Positions 45,694-55,039 of a stretch of DNA of 64,000 nucleotides are shown here, in pieces. The position numbers were made by a program, and so were the translations under genes. Position 1 is the stretch's first letter, and every line of letters starts with the position of its first letter. The stretch covers positions 124,001 to 188,000 of the forward strand of contig NZ_WNZY01000007.1 of assembly GCF_009725205.1 (NCBI RefSeq), in the 5' to 3' direction. Below the pieces are notes generated by a model. That model did no database searches, had not been told where the DNA came from, and was given only the letters and a program-made list of their open reading frames with translations. This DNA comes from Paenibacillus timonensis (lineage in GTDB: Bacteria; Bacillota; Bacilli; Paenibacillales; Paenibacillaceae).

Positions 45694-46257
45694 ATGAGCT
45701 TGGACCAGCTCACCGATGAGCAACAGGCATTATTAATGAAGGTACGCAAGCGAGTGATCGAGGCGATCGGACGAAACATGGATTTGTACGGGGTCTCCTT
45801 ATCGACAGGGCACTTGTACGGGTTATTATTCTTTGCCGACAAACCGATGACGCTTGATGAGATGGGCATGGAAATGAAAATGAGCAAAACCAGCATGAGT
45901 ACGGGAGTTCGCACCCTGCTGGATCTCAAAATGGTCAATAAAGTGTGGGAGAAAGGCTCCCGCAAGGACTTATATGAAGTGGAATACGACTGGTACCAAA
46001 CGTTTACGGACTTTTTCGCAATAAAATGGAGAAAAGCGGTGGAAGGCAATATCCTGGTGTTGCGCCGCTCGATCGAGGAATTGACCAAAGCGATGACGGA
46101 AGAGGCGGAGGGGCCGCTTCGCAAGGTGTTGGAGGAAGACGTCCGCAAGATGAAGGAAACGGTGAAGTATTACGAATGGCTGGATCGTCTCATCGATACG
46201 ATGGAAAGCGGAGAGATCTACAAGCTGGTCCCGAAAGAAACCGAATCACGCTCATGA
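45694..46257 (+). CDS. GbsR/OpcR-type MarR-like transcriptional regulator
   Basis: A 187-residue regulator of the GbsR family, which in Bacillus represses choline and glycine betaine genes. Markers: VRKRVIEAIGRNMDLYGVSLSTGHLYGLLFFADKPMTLDEMGMEMKMSKTSMSTGVRTLLDLKMVNKVWEKGSRKDLYEVE, a winged helix, followed by a long C-terminal helix bundle. AGGAGG precedes the ATG. Its divergent place beside opuA supports control of betaine uptake. Confidence 0.93.
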   Translation: MSLDQLTDEQQALLMKVRKRVIEAIGRNMDLYGVSLSTGHLYGLLFFADKPMTLDEMGMEMKMSKTSMSTGVRTLLDLKMVNKVWEKGSRKDLYEVEYDWYQTFTDFFAIKWRKAVEGNILVLRRSIEELTKAMTEEAEGPLRKVLEEDVRKMKETVKYYEWLDRLIDTMESGEIYKLVPKETESRS

Positions 46258-46267
46258 TCAAAAAAAG

Positions 46268-46320
46268 AAACGCTTATTCCAACGACGCCATTAGGTGGCC
46301 GTTGGGAATAAGCGTTTTTT
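46268..46320. terminator. Terminator between GbsR-type and hydrolase genes
   Basis: AAACGCTTATTCC..AACG (46268-46284) pairs with CGTTGGGAATAAGCG (46300-46314), then TTTTTT; bounded by A- and T-runs, so probably bidirectional. Confidence 0.85.
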
Positions 46321-46325
46321 GCGTG

Positions 46326-48689
46326 TCAGTAGGCTCCGATATCGTCGAGCATCAGCTTGGCGGAGCCGCCGCTGAGTTGAAAAGCCAACTCTAGGATTCC
46401 AGTATCCGGGTCGAAATCCAGATTGGCTGCAATGAAGTCTTCCATCGCCAGCCGGTACGTTTGATATACCGCTTCCGTCGGATGCTTGTATTTCCCGTCC
46501 GATAGGTGGCGGTCCAGCCAAGGGTGGATCGTAAACGACGTGATTGGCAACGGTTCGGCTTCCATGAATCTCGTCAGAGGCAGGCGGACGGAGGTGCCGT
46601 TGCCGTCAATGAGCTCTACCTCAACCGTGACGGCCCCCGCAGCCAAGGGCGCATCCGGCGTATCGTCTTCCAGCTCAAAGCTGCGGTCGGTTAGCGAGAA
46701 CGCGAGCCCTTCCAGCCTACCGCTAGCTGGTAGGGGAGCGCCTTGCTTCCAGCTTAGCGCGTAAGTGGACGGCTCGTTTCCGCTCAGCCGGCGCTCCAGG
46801 ACGATCCCGCGGGAGGGCTTGACGCCTTTTTGCCGGTTCTTCGCATCCTCTTCTCTCCAGGATAATCCACGGGCTGCCGCATTCCCGCCACCGGGCAGCG
46901 TCGCCCAGTTCGAATCCTCATCGTAGCGGGCCCAGGCCGTAAACGAACCGCTCTCAAACCGGTTGTAGTAAGCCGTGTCTGGGAGCCAGTCCAGACCGAC
47001 GCGATAATCCTGCAGTAACGGGAGGTACCGGCCCGATTGGCCGTCGTTCCCTGACTCCCCGCCACGCAGCGTCTCTTCGAAGAATGCCGAAAGGTACACC
47101 TTGGCGATGCTTCGCTGTTCGGCCGGCGACAACATTCCGTCCCGGCTAAGCAGGATGCCCTTCGGATAGCTGACGTCGCGGCCGCCCCAACTGCTGTTGA
47201 ATTGGCTGTGATTGGCATCCCCGATGTACAGAGAAGCCTTGAACCGCTCCTCGCCCGATGAATAACTCGTTCGCATGTACTGCCGGTCTCCGTCAAAGTC
47301 GCTAACGTCGCCGTCCCGGGCGCCTTGGAGCGTTAAATAACTGACATCCTTCAACTGAGTGACCTTGCCGTCTACTTTCCTGTCGGTAGGCGCTATGGCG
47401 GCTACGGCCTCGATTTGGTACGAGGCGAGGCTCTGAATCAGCTCCGTATCACTCCCGAACCAATCCTTATAATCGGCGGCCATCGCCACCGCCTGCCCCC
47501 CTCGGGAATGGCCAGCTAGGCCGATGCGGGCAAAGTCGACTTTGCCGTACAACGGGTTGCCGGGCTCGTTGGCAAAATCGCCGATTTGCTGCAGATGCTT
47601 GAGCAGGACCCAGGCCCGGACTTTCATATCGTTGTCGGGAATCCCTGTCCATACGGAGTAATTCAGGAAATTCTCATCAACCGAGACGGCAATGAACCCA
47701 CGGCTGGCCAGCAGTTCCCCGAGATAAGCGTAGCCGTCGTCGGAGAAGTCTTCCATTAAGTGATTCCCGTGAACGATGAGGACGATCGGAAAGTGGGAAG
47801 GACCTTCAGTAGAGTCCTTCCCTTCCGCCATAGCGGGCATCCAGACTCTGCCGTTCAGCGGTAATGCACGTTGATTAAATCCCCAATAAGCGGTTCGGTA
47901 GACCGACCACTTCTTGATATAAGCTGAAGCATCCACCGCCTGGGACGTAACGTCAACCGATTCACCGTATTCGGGTTGCCAAGTGTCGTTCCCGCTACCG
48001 TACGTAAAGGTCGACACAGCATAGGGCCCGGGTTCGGCGGGGTTATCCGGCTGATCGGCCAATAGTCTGCCGCCGTCCCCAGCCTCGCCGGCTTCCTGCA
48101 ACAACCCGGCGCTTTGCACGCCTTGGAATGCGGGCACGGTGGAGTCGTTGCCCGTCCCCGGAGCAAAAGACCAGATCGCAGCCGCCGCAACGAGCAACAC
48201 CGCCGTCAGGGTGATCGCCGCTTTATGACGAAGCCGGAGGCGCCGGCTGGCAAGCATTCCTGCCAGCAGTCCGGCGGCGATCCCCGCCAAGCTGATTACC
48301 GCAGCCACCATCGCAGCTGCGGCTAGGGATACTTCGTTATAGTAGAAAATCAGGAAGGAGGCGGCATAATCAAACAAGACCGCCCCCGTAAACAGCCGGG
48401 GGATCGGCAAGCCGATCAAGGCTATCAGCAGTGTAGTGAGGTGAGCAATCAGGTAAAGCGCGAGCGTTCCCGCCAGCAGAAACAGGAGTAAGTCGACCGC
48501 GGTTCCGAGCCCGGTCGGCATGCCCAGCGCCAACAGACCAAACGCGAACATGCCGGCCCCCCAGGGGCCGGCAACGGCGGATCGCCAGTAGGCGGTATCG
48601 TATTGGTAGGCATTCCGGATGCGGCGAGCGATCCGGTGACGCCGTTTTGGCTTGCGCAACACTAGTTCCGTAACAACCTGAAGTTCCAT
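46326..48689 (-). CDS. Membrane-anchored alpha/beta hydrolase
   Basis: A large (787-residue) protein. The N-terminal 180 residues carry about five membrane helices. After an extracellular linker comes an alpha/beta hydrolase domain: HFPIVLIVHGNHLMEDF (oxyanion region), GYAYLGELLASRGFIAVSVDENFLN, and nucleophile motif GLAGHSRGGQAVAMAAD. The C-terminal 250 residues form a beta-rich part of unknown role. Start 48689 is supported by GGGGGAGACC; a frame-extending ATG at 48728 has no good site. Hydrolase activity on an extracellular ester is likely; the substrate is unknown. Confidence 0.85.
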   Translation of the reverse strand: MELQVVTELVLRKPKRRHRIARRIRNAYQYDTAYWRSAVAGPWGAGMFAFGLLALGMPTGLGTAVDLLLFLLAGTLALYLIAHLTTLLIALIGLPIPRLFTGAVLFDYAASFLIFYYNEVSLAAAAMVAAVISLAGIAAGLLAGMLASRRLRLRHKAAITLTAVLLVAAAAIWSFAPGTGNDSTVPAFQGVQSAGLLQEAGEAGDGGRLLADQPDNPAEPGPYAVSTFTYGSGNDTWQPEYGESVDVTSQAVDASAYIKKWSVYRTAYWGFNQRALPLNGRVWMPAMAEGKDSTEGPSHFPIVLIVHGNHLMEDFSDDGYAYLGELLASRGFIAVSVDENFLNYSVWTGIPDNDMKVRAWVLLKHLQQIGDFANEPGNPLYGKVDFARIGLAGHSRGGQAVAMAADYKDWFGSDTELIQSLASYQIEAVAAIAPTDRKVDGKVTQLKDVSYLTLQGARDGDVSDFDGDRQYMRTSYSSGEERFKASLYIGDANHSQFNSSWGGRDVSYPKGILLSRDGMLSPAEQRSIAKVYLSAFFEETLRGGESGNDGQSGRYLPLLQDYRVGLDWLPDTAYYNRFESGSFTAWARYDEDSNWATLPGGGNAAARGLSWREEDAKNRQKGVKPSRGIVLERRLSGNEPSTYALSWKQGAPLPASGRLEGLAFSLTDRSFELEDDTPDAPLAAGAVTVEVELIDGNGTSVRLPLTRFMEAEPLPITSFTIHPWLDRHLSDGKYKHPTEAVYQTYRLAMEDFIAANLDFDPDTGILELAFQLSGGSAKLMLDDIGAY

Positions 48690-48796
48690 GGTCTCCCCCA
48701 ATAGTTGTAATCTCTCCTCTGCCTTCATTGTAACATGGGCAGGGGAACGGGAGGAACAGGGGAATGAAGGGTCCGAGCTTTTGAACTGCTAGGCTG

Positions 48797-50149
48797 CTAG
48801 TCTCTCTGGCTTGGGCGCGTGCGGAATCGGACGGTTGACCATCCGATCAACAGAACCAGTACGGCGAGGCATACGCCGATGCTGATGCGGTTCTGCGCGT
48901 CGAACAGGAACAGCAGGGCAATGACCGCTAAACCGATGACGGCCAGCACCGTTAGATAAGGAAATCCCCAAACTTTAAAGCTAGGCACAGTCGGATAACG
49001 CCGACGAAGCTTCAGCTGGGACAAGCAGATCGTAATCCACACGAGCAGGACGACAAAGCCGGGCACGGCCATCAGCAGGCGGAACAATCCCGCTTGATTG
49101 AGAACGGCGAGCATGGAGCCCAGGATCAGGACAATCCCGCTGAGAATCAAGCTGTTGATCGGTACGCCCTTGGACGAAATCCGCGCCAACTTGGCCGGCG
49201 CCTCGCCGCCGGTGGCCATCGAATGGAGCATCCGGGTCGCACCGTAAATGCCGGAATTGGCTGCGGACAAGACGGCCGTAATCAGGATGAAGTTCATTAA
49301 ATGCGCCGCGCCTTGCAGCCCTGCCGACGTCAGCACTTGTACGAACGGGCTGGTCTGCTCGCTAAGACTATTCCACGGAATAAGTCCGCAAATGATCAAG
49401 ATCGGCAAGGTATAAAACAGCACCACACGCAAAATAAAGTTTTTGACCACCCTGGGGAGCACCTTTTCAGCGTCCTTGGCCTCCGACAAGGTGAGGCCGA
49501 TTAGCTCGGAGCCGCCGTAGGAGAACATGACGACCAGCAGCGCCGAGAAGATTGCCGTCCATCCGTTCGGAAAAAAGCCGCCGTAATCGATGTAATTGCG
49601 CGGGAATGAGGCTTCCGCACCCGGGATGAAGCCAAACAACATAGCCGCACCAATCAAGATGAACACAATAATCATCGCGATCTTGACCCCAGCCAGCCAA
49701 AATTCAAATTCACCGTAACCACCTACGCTCATCATATTGATGGCGAGGATAAAGATGGCGCTGGCCAGGCTGAGCACCCACAGCGGCACGTCTGGCAGCC
49801 AGAACTGCAGGAAGCTGCCGGCAGCGATCACTTCAATCACGCAAACAGCTAGCCACATGAAACAATACAGCCAACCCAAGATGAACGAGATGCGCTCCCC
49901 AAACGCCTCGCGGATGAAGTCCTTCATGTTTCGGCCGGGATACACGGTGGCCATTTCGGCAATCGCGCCCATGACGACAAGCAGCAGCAGGCCGGCGAAG
50001 ACGTAGGAGAAGATCACGCCAGGACCTGCCAAGCTGACGGTCTCGGCACTGCCTTTAAAGATGCCGGTGCCGATGACACCGCCCATAGCCATGAAGCTGA
50101 TATGGCGGGGCAGCAGTTTTTTCTGCAGCGTAGAAGATTCGGATTTCAC
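48797..50149 (-). CDS. Amino acid permease (APC superfamily)
   Basis: A 12-helix amino acid/H+ symporter of the AAT type. Family blocks: RHISFMAMGGVIGTGIFKGSAETVSLAGPGVIFSYVFAG, EMATVYPGRNMKDFIREAFGERISFILGWLYCFMW, FSYGGSELIGLTLSEAKDAEKVLPRVVKNFILRVVLFYTLPILI and LSAANSGIYGATRMLHSMA. The GTG at 50149 with AGGGGGC upstream gives 450 residues; the ATG at 50203 is less likely. The amino acid carried cannot be named. Confidence 0.92.
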   Translation of the reverse strand: MKSESSTLQKKLLPRHISFMAMGGVIGTGIFKGSAETVSLAGPGVIFSYVFAGLLLLVVMGAIAEMATVYPGRNMKDFIREAFGERISFILGWLYCFMWLAVCVIEVIAAGSFLQFWLPDVPLWVLSLASAIFILAINMMSVGGYGEFEFWLAGVKIAMIIVFILIGAAMLFGFIPGAEASFPRNYIDYGGFFPNGWTAIFSALLVVMFSYGGSELIGLTLSEAKDAEKVLPRVVKNFILRVVLFYTLPILIICGLIPWNSLSEQTSPFVQVLTSAGLQGAAHLMNFILITAVLSAANSGIYGATRMLHSMATGGEAPAKLARISSKGVPINSLILSGIVLILGSMLAVLNQAGLFRLLMAVPGFVVLLVWITICLSQLKLRRRYPTVPSFKVWGFPYLTVLAVIGLAVIALLFLFDAQNRISIGVCLAVLVLLIGWSTVRFRTRPSQRD

Positions 50150-50357
50150 GTAAATAAAGCCCCCTAAACATAAGTTAAATCCTCGAAATGCCCTTAAATG
50201 CAATACGGACTTATATTACACTAATTCCCCAGGCAGAGGAAATGAAATCATAGCCGATTGATTATTATCACATTTCGTTGATTGGTCAGGTAGGCAAGCG
50301 CCCGGGGCCAATATACAATAACTCACAAGATGAATAAAGCGAAAAGGGGAGAAGCGT

Positions 50358-51332
50358 ATGGCCCGGCTATCCGTCGATCAGGAAATGCAACCCGCCCAGC
50401 CGCGCGTGCCTTACATGAGGAGGAACAACGGGTTCGCGCGTTTTATTCGGCAAATCGACCTGCAGCTTATGGTACTCCCGGCGCTCGCGCTCATATTCGT
50501 GTTCAGCTACATTCCGATGTACGGCGTCCTGATCGCCTTTCAGGATTACAAGATCGGACACAGCTTTACCGGTAGTCCGTGGGTGGGCTGGAAGCACTTC
50601 GCCTACTTCTTTCAATCGCCGGATTTCTATACGGTGATGCGCAATACGATTGTGATCAGCTTGCTGAAGTTCTGCATCGGTTTTCCTGCGCCGATCCTGT
50701 TGGCTCTAATGCTGAACGAAGTGCGGAAAATGGCTTTCAAAAGAGTGGTGCAGACCATTACGTATTTACCGCATTTCATGTCCTGGGTCATTCTCGGCGG
50801 ACTGGTCGCCTCGCTGCTCGCAACGGATAATGGCAGCTTAAACCTGTTGCTGGAGCGGCTCGGTACCATTCAGGAACCGATCAACTTCCTGTCCCTGCCC
50901 GAGTATTTCTGGAGCATCCTGATTACGACCAACGTGTGGAAGGAAATCGGCTTCGGTTCCATCGTCTACCTGGCGGCGATTGCCGGGGTGGACCCGAATA
51001 CGTATGAGGCGGCTTCGATTGACGGAGCCAGCCGCTTCAAGCAGATTTATTTGATAACGCTTCCATCCATCATGCCGGTGATCTCGATCTTTATGATATT
51101 GGCGATCGGCAATTTGCTAAGCGCCGGCTTCGAGGATATCCTCGTGTTGGCCATGAACCCGGCGCTGCGGGATGTGTCTGACGTGATCGATACGTATGTG
51201 ATCAGGGTCGGGATCAACAACTACCGATATTCCTACGCTACCGCCGTCGGATTATTCAAAGCGGTCGTCAGCGTCGGGTTGTTGACCATCGCCAACTATG
51301 TGGCCCGCAAATCCGGCAACAGCTTATGGTAA
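50358..51332 (+). CDS. LplB-type sugar ABC permease
   Basis: A 324-residue CUT1 permease of the LplB subfamily common in Paenibacillus. Seen: DLQLMVLPALALIFVFSYIPMYGVLIAFQDYK, NTIVISLLKFCIGFPAPILLALMLNEVR, YLPHFMSWVILGGL and the EAA loop NTYEAASIDGASRFKQIYLITLPSIMP. AGGGGAGAAGCG lies before the ATG. It begins an operon of two permeases, a binding protein and, further on, a two-component system. Confidence 0.94.
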   Translation: MARLSVDQEMQPAQPRVPYMRRNNGFARFIRQIDLQLMVLPALALIFVFSYIPMYGVLIAFQDYKIGHSFTGSPWVGWKHFAYFFQSPDFYTVMRNTIVISLLKFCIGFPAPILLALMLNEVRKMAFKRVVQTITYLPHFMSWVILGGLVASLLATDNGSLNLLLERLGTIQEPINFLSLPEYFWSILITTNVWKEIGFGSIVYLAAIAGVDPNTYEAASIDGASRFKQIYLITLPSIMPVISIFMILAIGNLLSAGFEDILVLAMNPALRDVSDVIDTYVIRVGINNYRYSYATAVGLFKAVVSVGLLTIANYVARKSGNSLW

Positions 51333-51351
51333 TCAGGAGGAGGTGTTTGCG

Positions 51352-52245
51352 ATGTTTAGCAGCAGAGGTGACCGGGTCATGGTTGCTTTCATCTATGTCT
51401 TCTTAATCGTCTTTGCTCTCTCCACGTTATATCCGTTCCTGAATGCCATTGCGATCTCGCTGAATGAGGGGTTGGATACCGCGAAAGGCGGGGTTACTCT
51501 CTGGCCGCGGGCCTTCACCATGGAGAATTACGAGGTCGTCTTTCAGGACGAACGGTTAATGTCGGGTTTCGTCATCTCCGTACTCCGGACCGTCGTCGGG
51601 ACTGTCAGTGCGATCTTGGCAACCGCGATCTTCTCCTACGGAATGACGAAACGTGAGCTGATGGGACGTAAGTATTACATGCTGATATGTATCTTTACGA
51701 TGTATTTTTCCGGCGGGTTGATTCCGACCTTTCTGCTCATTCGTAACTTAGGGATGTTCAACTCGTTTTGGGTTTATATTATTCCTTCGCTGATCGGGGT
51801 GTGGAACATGATCATCTTCCGTACCTTCTTCCAGGGGCTACCCCAAGGGTTAGAGGAATCGGCCAAGATCGATGGCTGCGGGAATTGGGGCACCCTGTTC
51901 CGCATTGTGTTGCCGTTGTCGGGGCCAGTTATCGCAACGCTGTCGCTGTTTACGGCAGTTGGACACTGGAACGAGTGGTTTGTGGCCAGCATCTACATTT
52001 CGAAGGAGGAGCTGCTGCCGATTCAGACCATTCTCAAGCAAATTCTCGCTTCCAATATCGTCTCCGAGCAGACGGCCAATTTGGACGCAGCGGCGCAGGC
52101 CCATATGGCGCAGGCCAAAACCGTCACCAGCAAATCGCTCTCGATGGCAACGATGATGGTGGCAACGCTCCCGATCGTCCTGGTGTATCCATTCGTGCAG
52201 AAGTATTTTGTTAAAGGAGTTCTGGTGGGTTCCTTGAAGGAGTAG
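51352..52245 (+). CDS. LplC/YtcP-type sugar ABC permease
   Basis: A 297-residue partner permease with SRGDRVMVAFIYVFLIVFALSTLYPFLNAIAISLNEG, FSYGMTKRELMGRKYYMLICIFTMYFSGGLIPTFLLIRNLG and the EAA loop GLEESAKIDGCGNWGTLFRIVLPLSGPVIATLSLFTAVGHWNEWF. AGGAGGAGGTG precedes ATG 51352. It begins 19 bases after lplB. Confidence 0.94.
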   Translation: MFSSRGDRVMVAFIYVFLIVFALSTLYPFLNAIAISLNEGLDTAKGGVTLWPRAFTMENYEVVFQDERLMSGFVISVLRTVVGTVSAILATAIFSYGMTKRELMGRKYYMLICIFTMYFSGGLIPTFLLIRNLGMFNSFWVYIIPSLIGVWNMIIFRTFFQGLPQGLEESAKIDGCGNWGTLFRIVLPLSGPVIATLSLFTAVGHWNEWFVASIYISKEELLPIQTILKQILASNIVSEQTANLDAAAQAHMAQAKTVTSKSLSMATMMVATLPIVLVYPFVQKYFVKGVLVGSLKE

Positions 52246-52314
52246 CCATGGGGTTTGGAGCAAATGGTTTTGCTTTGAACATAAAAATGTAAGTAGAAAG
52301 GGGATAACAGTCGC

Positions 52315-54006
52315 ATGCAAAAGAGGGGAATACGGTTAAGCCGAATGATGGTTATTTTCCTGGTGATCGCCTTGTTTATCGCGGGATGCTCCGGCGGCGG
52401 GGGGAACAACGGAAATGGCGGCAATACCGCCGAGGCGCCGAAGGAGAACAGCGGCAATGCGAAGAACAACCAAGCCGAATCTGCTGAACCGCAGCTTTAC
52501 GAGCTTGGCAAGGAGCCGCTGGAATTTACGCTATACGGCAACTACGACTGGTACACCATGCCGAAATGGGGCGCCGATGAGACCACCACCTGGGTCAAGG
52601 AGAACAAGAAGGTGAACATCACGGAAATCCCGAACGGCGGAAATACGGTTCAAAAGCTGAATACGATGATCGCCTCGGGGGATTTGCCGGACGTGATTTG
52701 GGGTGAGCGGGGAGCCGATGTCGAGCGGTTGCGTGAAGCAGGGCTGCTGGTCCCCTTGGATGATTACATCGAGAAGTATCCGAATCTGAAGAAGTGGCTG
52801 GATCCGAAAGCGCTGAATATGCTGCGATCCCCCGACGGCAAGCTGTACCAGTTCCCGAACTGGTATACGAACCGTCCGAACGGCAATGCCGGGTGGGTCG
52901 TGAACAAGAAGATTTATACGGAGCTGGGCTCGCCCAAGCTGGAAACGACCGATGATTTGTACGCCTACTTAAAGCTCGTGAAGGAGAAATATCCGGACGT
53001 GATTCCGCTGGAGACAGATCTGGCCAGCGAAGGCCACGGCCTGGATCAAATCTACTCCGCGTTTAAAGAGAACAATTTAAGCTTTCCGCGTTATTTTGCC
53101 GTTCCGAGCGGGGATAAGATGACTTCGATTTATAAGGATGAGGCTTACCGTGAATCGGTGGTGTACGCGGCGAAGCTGTTCCGCGAGAAGCTGATGACGC
53201 AGGATGCGATGACGCAAACGCGGGATCAGGTGCAGGAGAAGCTGATGAACGGCCGAGTGGCGGTATATACTTCCTCTAACCCGACCTTATATGCAATGCA
53301 GGCCCATGCGGCTTTAACCCAGAAGGATCCGGACGCCGGCTACATCATGATCTGGCCGATCCACAAGGAAGGGCTGGACAAAAACAAAACGTATCCCGGC
53401 ACCTATAATATGCTTGGCTGGAACGCCGCTGTGATTACGACCGGCGCCAAAGATCCGGAGGCGATCTTCGCTTTCCTGGATTGGTGGACCGGTCCGGAAG
53501 GGATGACCTTGCAGATGTGGGGTGTCGAGGGCGAGTTCTGGCAGGGACGTGAAGCCGATGGCATCACGCCGAAGTTTACGGAGAACTATACGAAGGACAA
53601 AGAGAAGCTCGCGGACTACCAAGCGAAGATGGACCCGTTAATGTGGGTCGGCAATACCGTATACGTCGACGACATCAAGGGGAAATTCGAAGCAACGCTG
53701 CCGGAGAACGAGCGAAACTGGTCGACCTATTGGCAGTATGAAATCACGTGGAAAACCCAAGGGGATGCGACCGAGTTTATCAACTTGTTCCCGCTGCCGG
53801 ATACGGAGGAGGGAATCACCTTCCAAAGCGGCAAAGACATTTGGCAGAAAGCGAGAGCTCAAGCCCTGTACGCGAAGACAGATGAGGAGGCGCTGGCGAT
53901 TCTGGACAAAGCGCATGACGATACGATGTCCATCGGGTTCGAGAAGCTGCTGGATTATTACACTCAGCGCTGGCATGAAAACTTGAAGATGATCCAGGGC
54001 AACTAG
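52315..54006 (+). CDS. LplA-type extracellular sugar-binding lipoprotein
   Basis: 563 residues with a lipoprotein signal (MMVIFLVIALFIAGC), a Gly/Asn-rich linker and a large SBP domain: LEFTLYGNYDWYTMPKWGADETTTWVKENKKVNITEIPNGGNTVQKLNTMIASGDLPDVIWG. The size fits LplA-type binding proteins, which take oligosaccharides or their fragments. No degrading enzyme lies next to it, so the ligand is unknown. A strong terminator follows. Confidence 0.94.
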   Translation: MQKRGIRLSRMMVIFLVIALFIAGCSGGGGNNGNGGNTAEAPKENSGNAKNNQAESAEPQLYELGKEPLEFTLYGNYDWYTMPKWGADETTTWVKENKKVNITEIPNGGNTVQKLNTMIASGDLPDVIWGERGADVERLREAGLLVPLDDYIEKYPNLKKWLDPKALNMLRSPDGKLYQFPNWYTNRPNGNAGWVVNKKIYTELGSPKLETTDDLYAYLKLVKEKYPDVIPLETDLASEGHGLDQIYSAFKENNLSFPRYFAVPSGDKMTSIYKDEAYRESVVYAAKLFREKLMTQDAMTQTRDQVQEKLMNGRVAVYTSSNPTLYAMQAHAALTQKDPDAGYIMIWPIHKEGLDKNKTYPGTYNMLGWNAAVITTGAKDPEAIFAFLDWWTGPEGMTLQMWGVEGEFWQGREADGITPKFTENYTKDKEKLADYQAKMDPLMWVGNTVYVDDIKGKFEATLPENERNWSTYWQYEITWKTQGDATEFINLFPLPDTEEGITFQSGKDIWQKARAQALYAKTDEEALAILDKAHDDTMSIGFEKLLDYYTQRWHENLKMIQGN

Positions 54007-54027
54007 GGCGAGGAAGCAGGACATACG

Positions 54028-54060
54028 AAGAGGGGACCCGTTTTTTCGGGCTCCCCTTTC
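54028..54060 (+). terminator. Terminator after the LplA-like gene
   Basis: AAGAGGGGACCCG and CGGGCTCCCCTTTC form a stem around a T6 loop, followed by TTGC. Confidence 0.8.
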
Positions 54061-54190
54061 TTGCATCGCGCCGAACATCCGTAAACGCCTGCTGTTATTA
54101 GAGGATATTCTCCGTTCTCAACCGCCGGGGGGGACGGGTATACTTAGGGATACACCGAACTTCCGCAAAGGGAAAAGGGGGCAGACGATC

Positions 54191-55030
54191 TTGTATAAGG
54201 TATTACTTGCCGATGACGAGCATCTTGACCTGGAGGGCATGAGGACGTTTATTCCCTGGTCCGAGCTGGGGATGGAGGTCGTAGGCGCCGTAAGCAACGG
54301 CTTCTCGGCCTGTGAGCTGATGGAACGGCAGTCCGTCGATATTTTGGTGACAGACGTCAATATGCCGAATATGTCGGGACTGGAGCTGGCGCGCCGAGCG
54401 TTGGACCGAAAGCCGGACGTCCGCGTCGTGTTTGTCAGCGGGCATCAGGACTTCCACTTTGTTAAGCAAGCGCTTTCGTTGAAGGCGTGCAGCTATGTGC
54501 TGAAACCGATGGACGATGAAGAGCTGGTCGCTTCGTTGCGGCAAATCACCCTTGAGCTTGAGTACGAGGCGAATCGCAAACGCACGGAGGAACAGTTCCT
54601 TCAAATGATGCAAGCTTTGGGAGCACAAGACGGCAGAGAGTCAAAGGACGCCCGTGATCGGCTCGCCGAACCGGAGCCTTCGGACCCATCGGACCTGAGG
54701 AACATGCCAGGCAGCAGCCGGTTGATCAAGGAAATCGTGGCCACCATGCAGGCGCGTCTCCACGAGAACCTCACTTTGAAGCAAATCGCCCAGCAGTTTG
54801 CTTTTTCCCCCAATTATTTGGGACACCTCTTTAAAGAAGAAACCGGCCAAGGCTTCAGCGAAATGCTGACCGAGCTTCGGATGAAGCGGGCGCGTGAGCT
54901 GCTAAGGGACCCCAAGGTGAAAATCTATGAGGTCGCCGGTCAGGTCGGGTATCGCTATATGCCATATTTCAGCCGGCAATTTAAGGAAACCTTCGGGATG
55001 ACGCCGATGGAATTCCGCAAACGGGAGTGA
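54191..55030 (+). CDS. AraC-type response regulator
   Basis: A 279-residue regulator starting at TTG with AAAAGGGGGC upstream. The receiver has DDE at 8-10 and D55 in LVTDVNMP; the C-terminal AraC HTH has LTLKQIAQQFAFSPNYLGHLFKEETGQGFSEML and IYEVAGQVGYRYMPYFSRQFKETFGMTPMEFRKRE. Lacking the long middle region of the first regulator, it is of the shorter type. It likely controls the LplABC-like operon upstream, together with the kinase that follows six to nine bases later. Confidence 0.92.
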   Translation: MYKVLLADDEHLDLEGMRTFIPWSELGMEVVGAVSNGFSACELMERQSVDILVTDVNMPNMSGLELARRALDRKPDVRVVFVSGHQDFHFVKQALSLKACSYVLKPMDDEELVASLRQITLELEYEANRKRTEEQFLQMMQALGAQDGRESKDARDRLAEPEPSDPSDLRNMPGSSRLIKEIVATMQARLHENLTLKQIAQQFAFSPNYLGHLFKEETGQGFSEMLTELRMKRARELLRDPKVKIYEVAGQVGYRYMPYFSRQFKETFGMTPMEFRKRE

Positions 55031-55039
55031 GTCGCCTTG

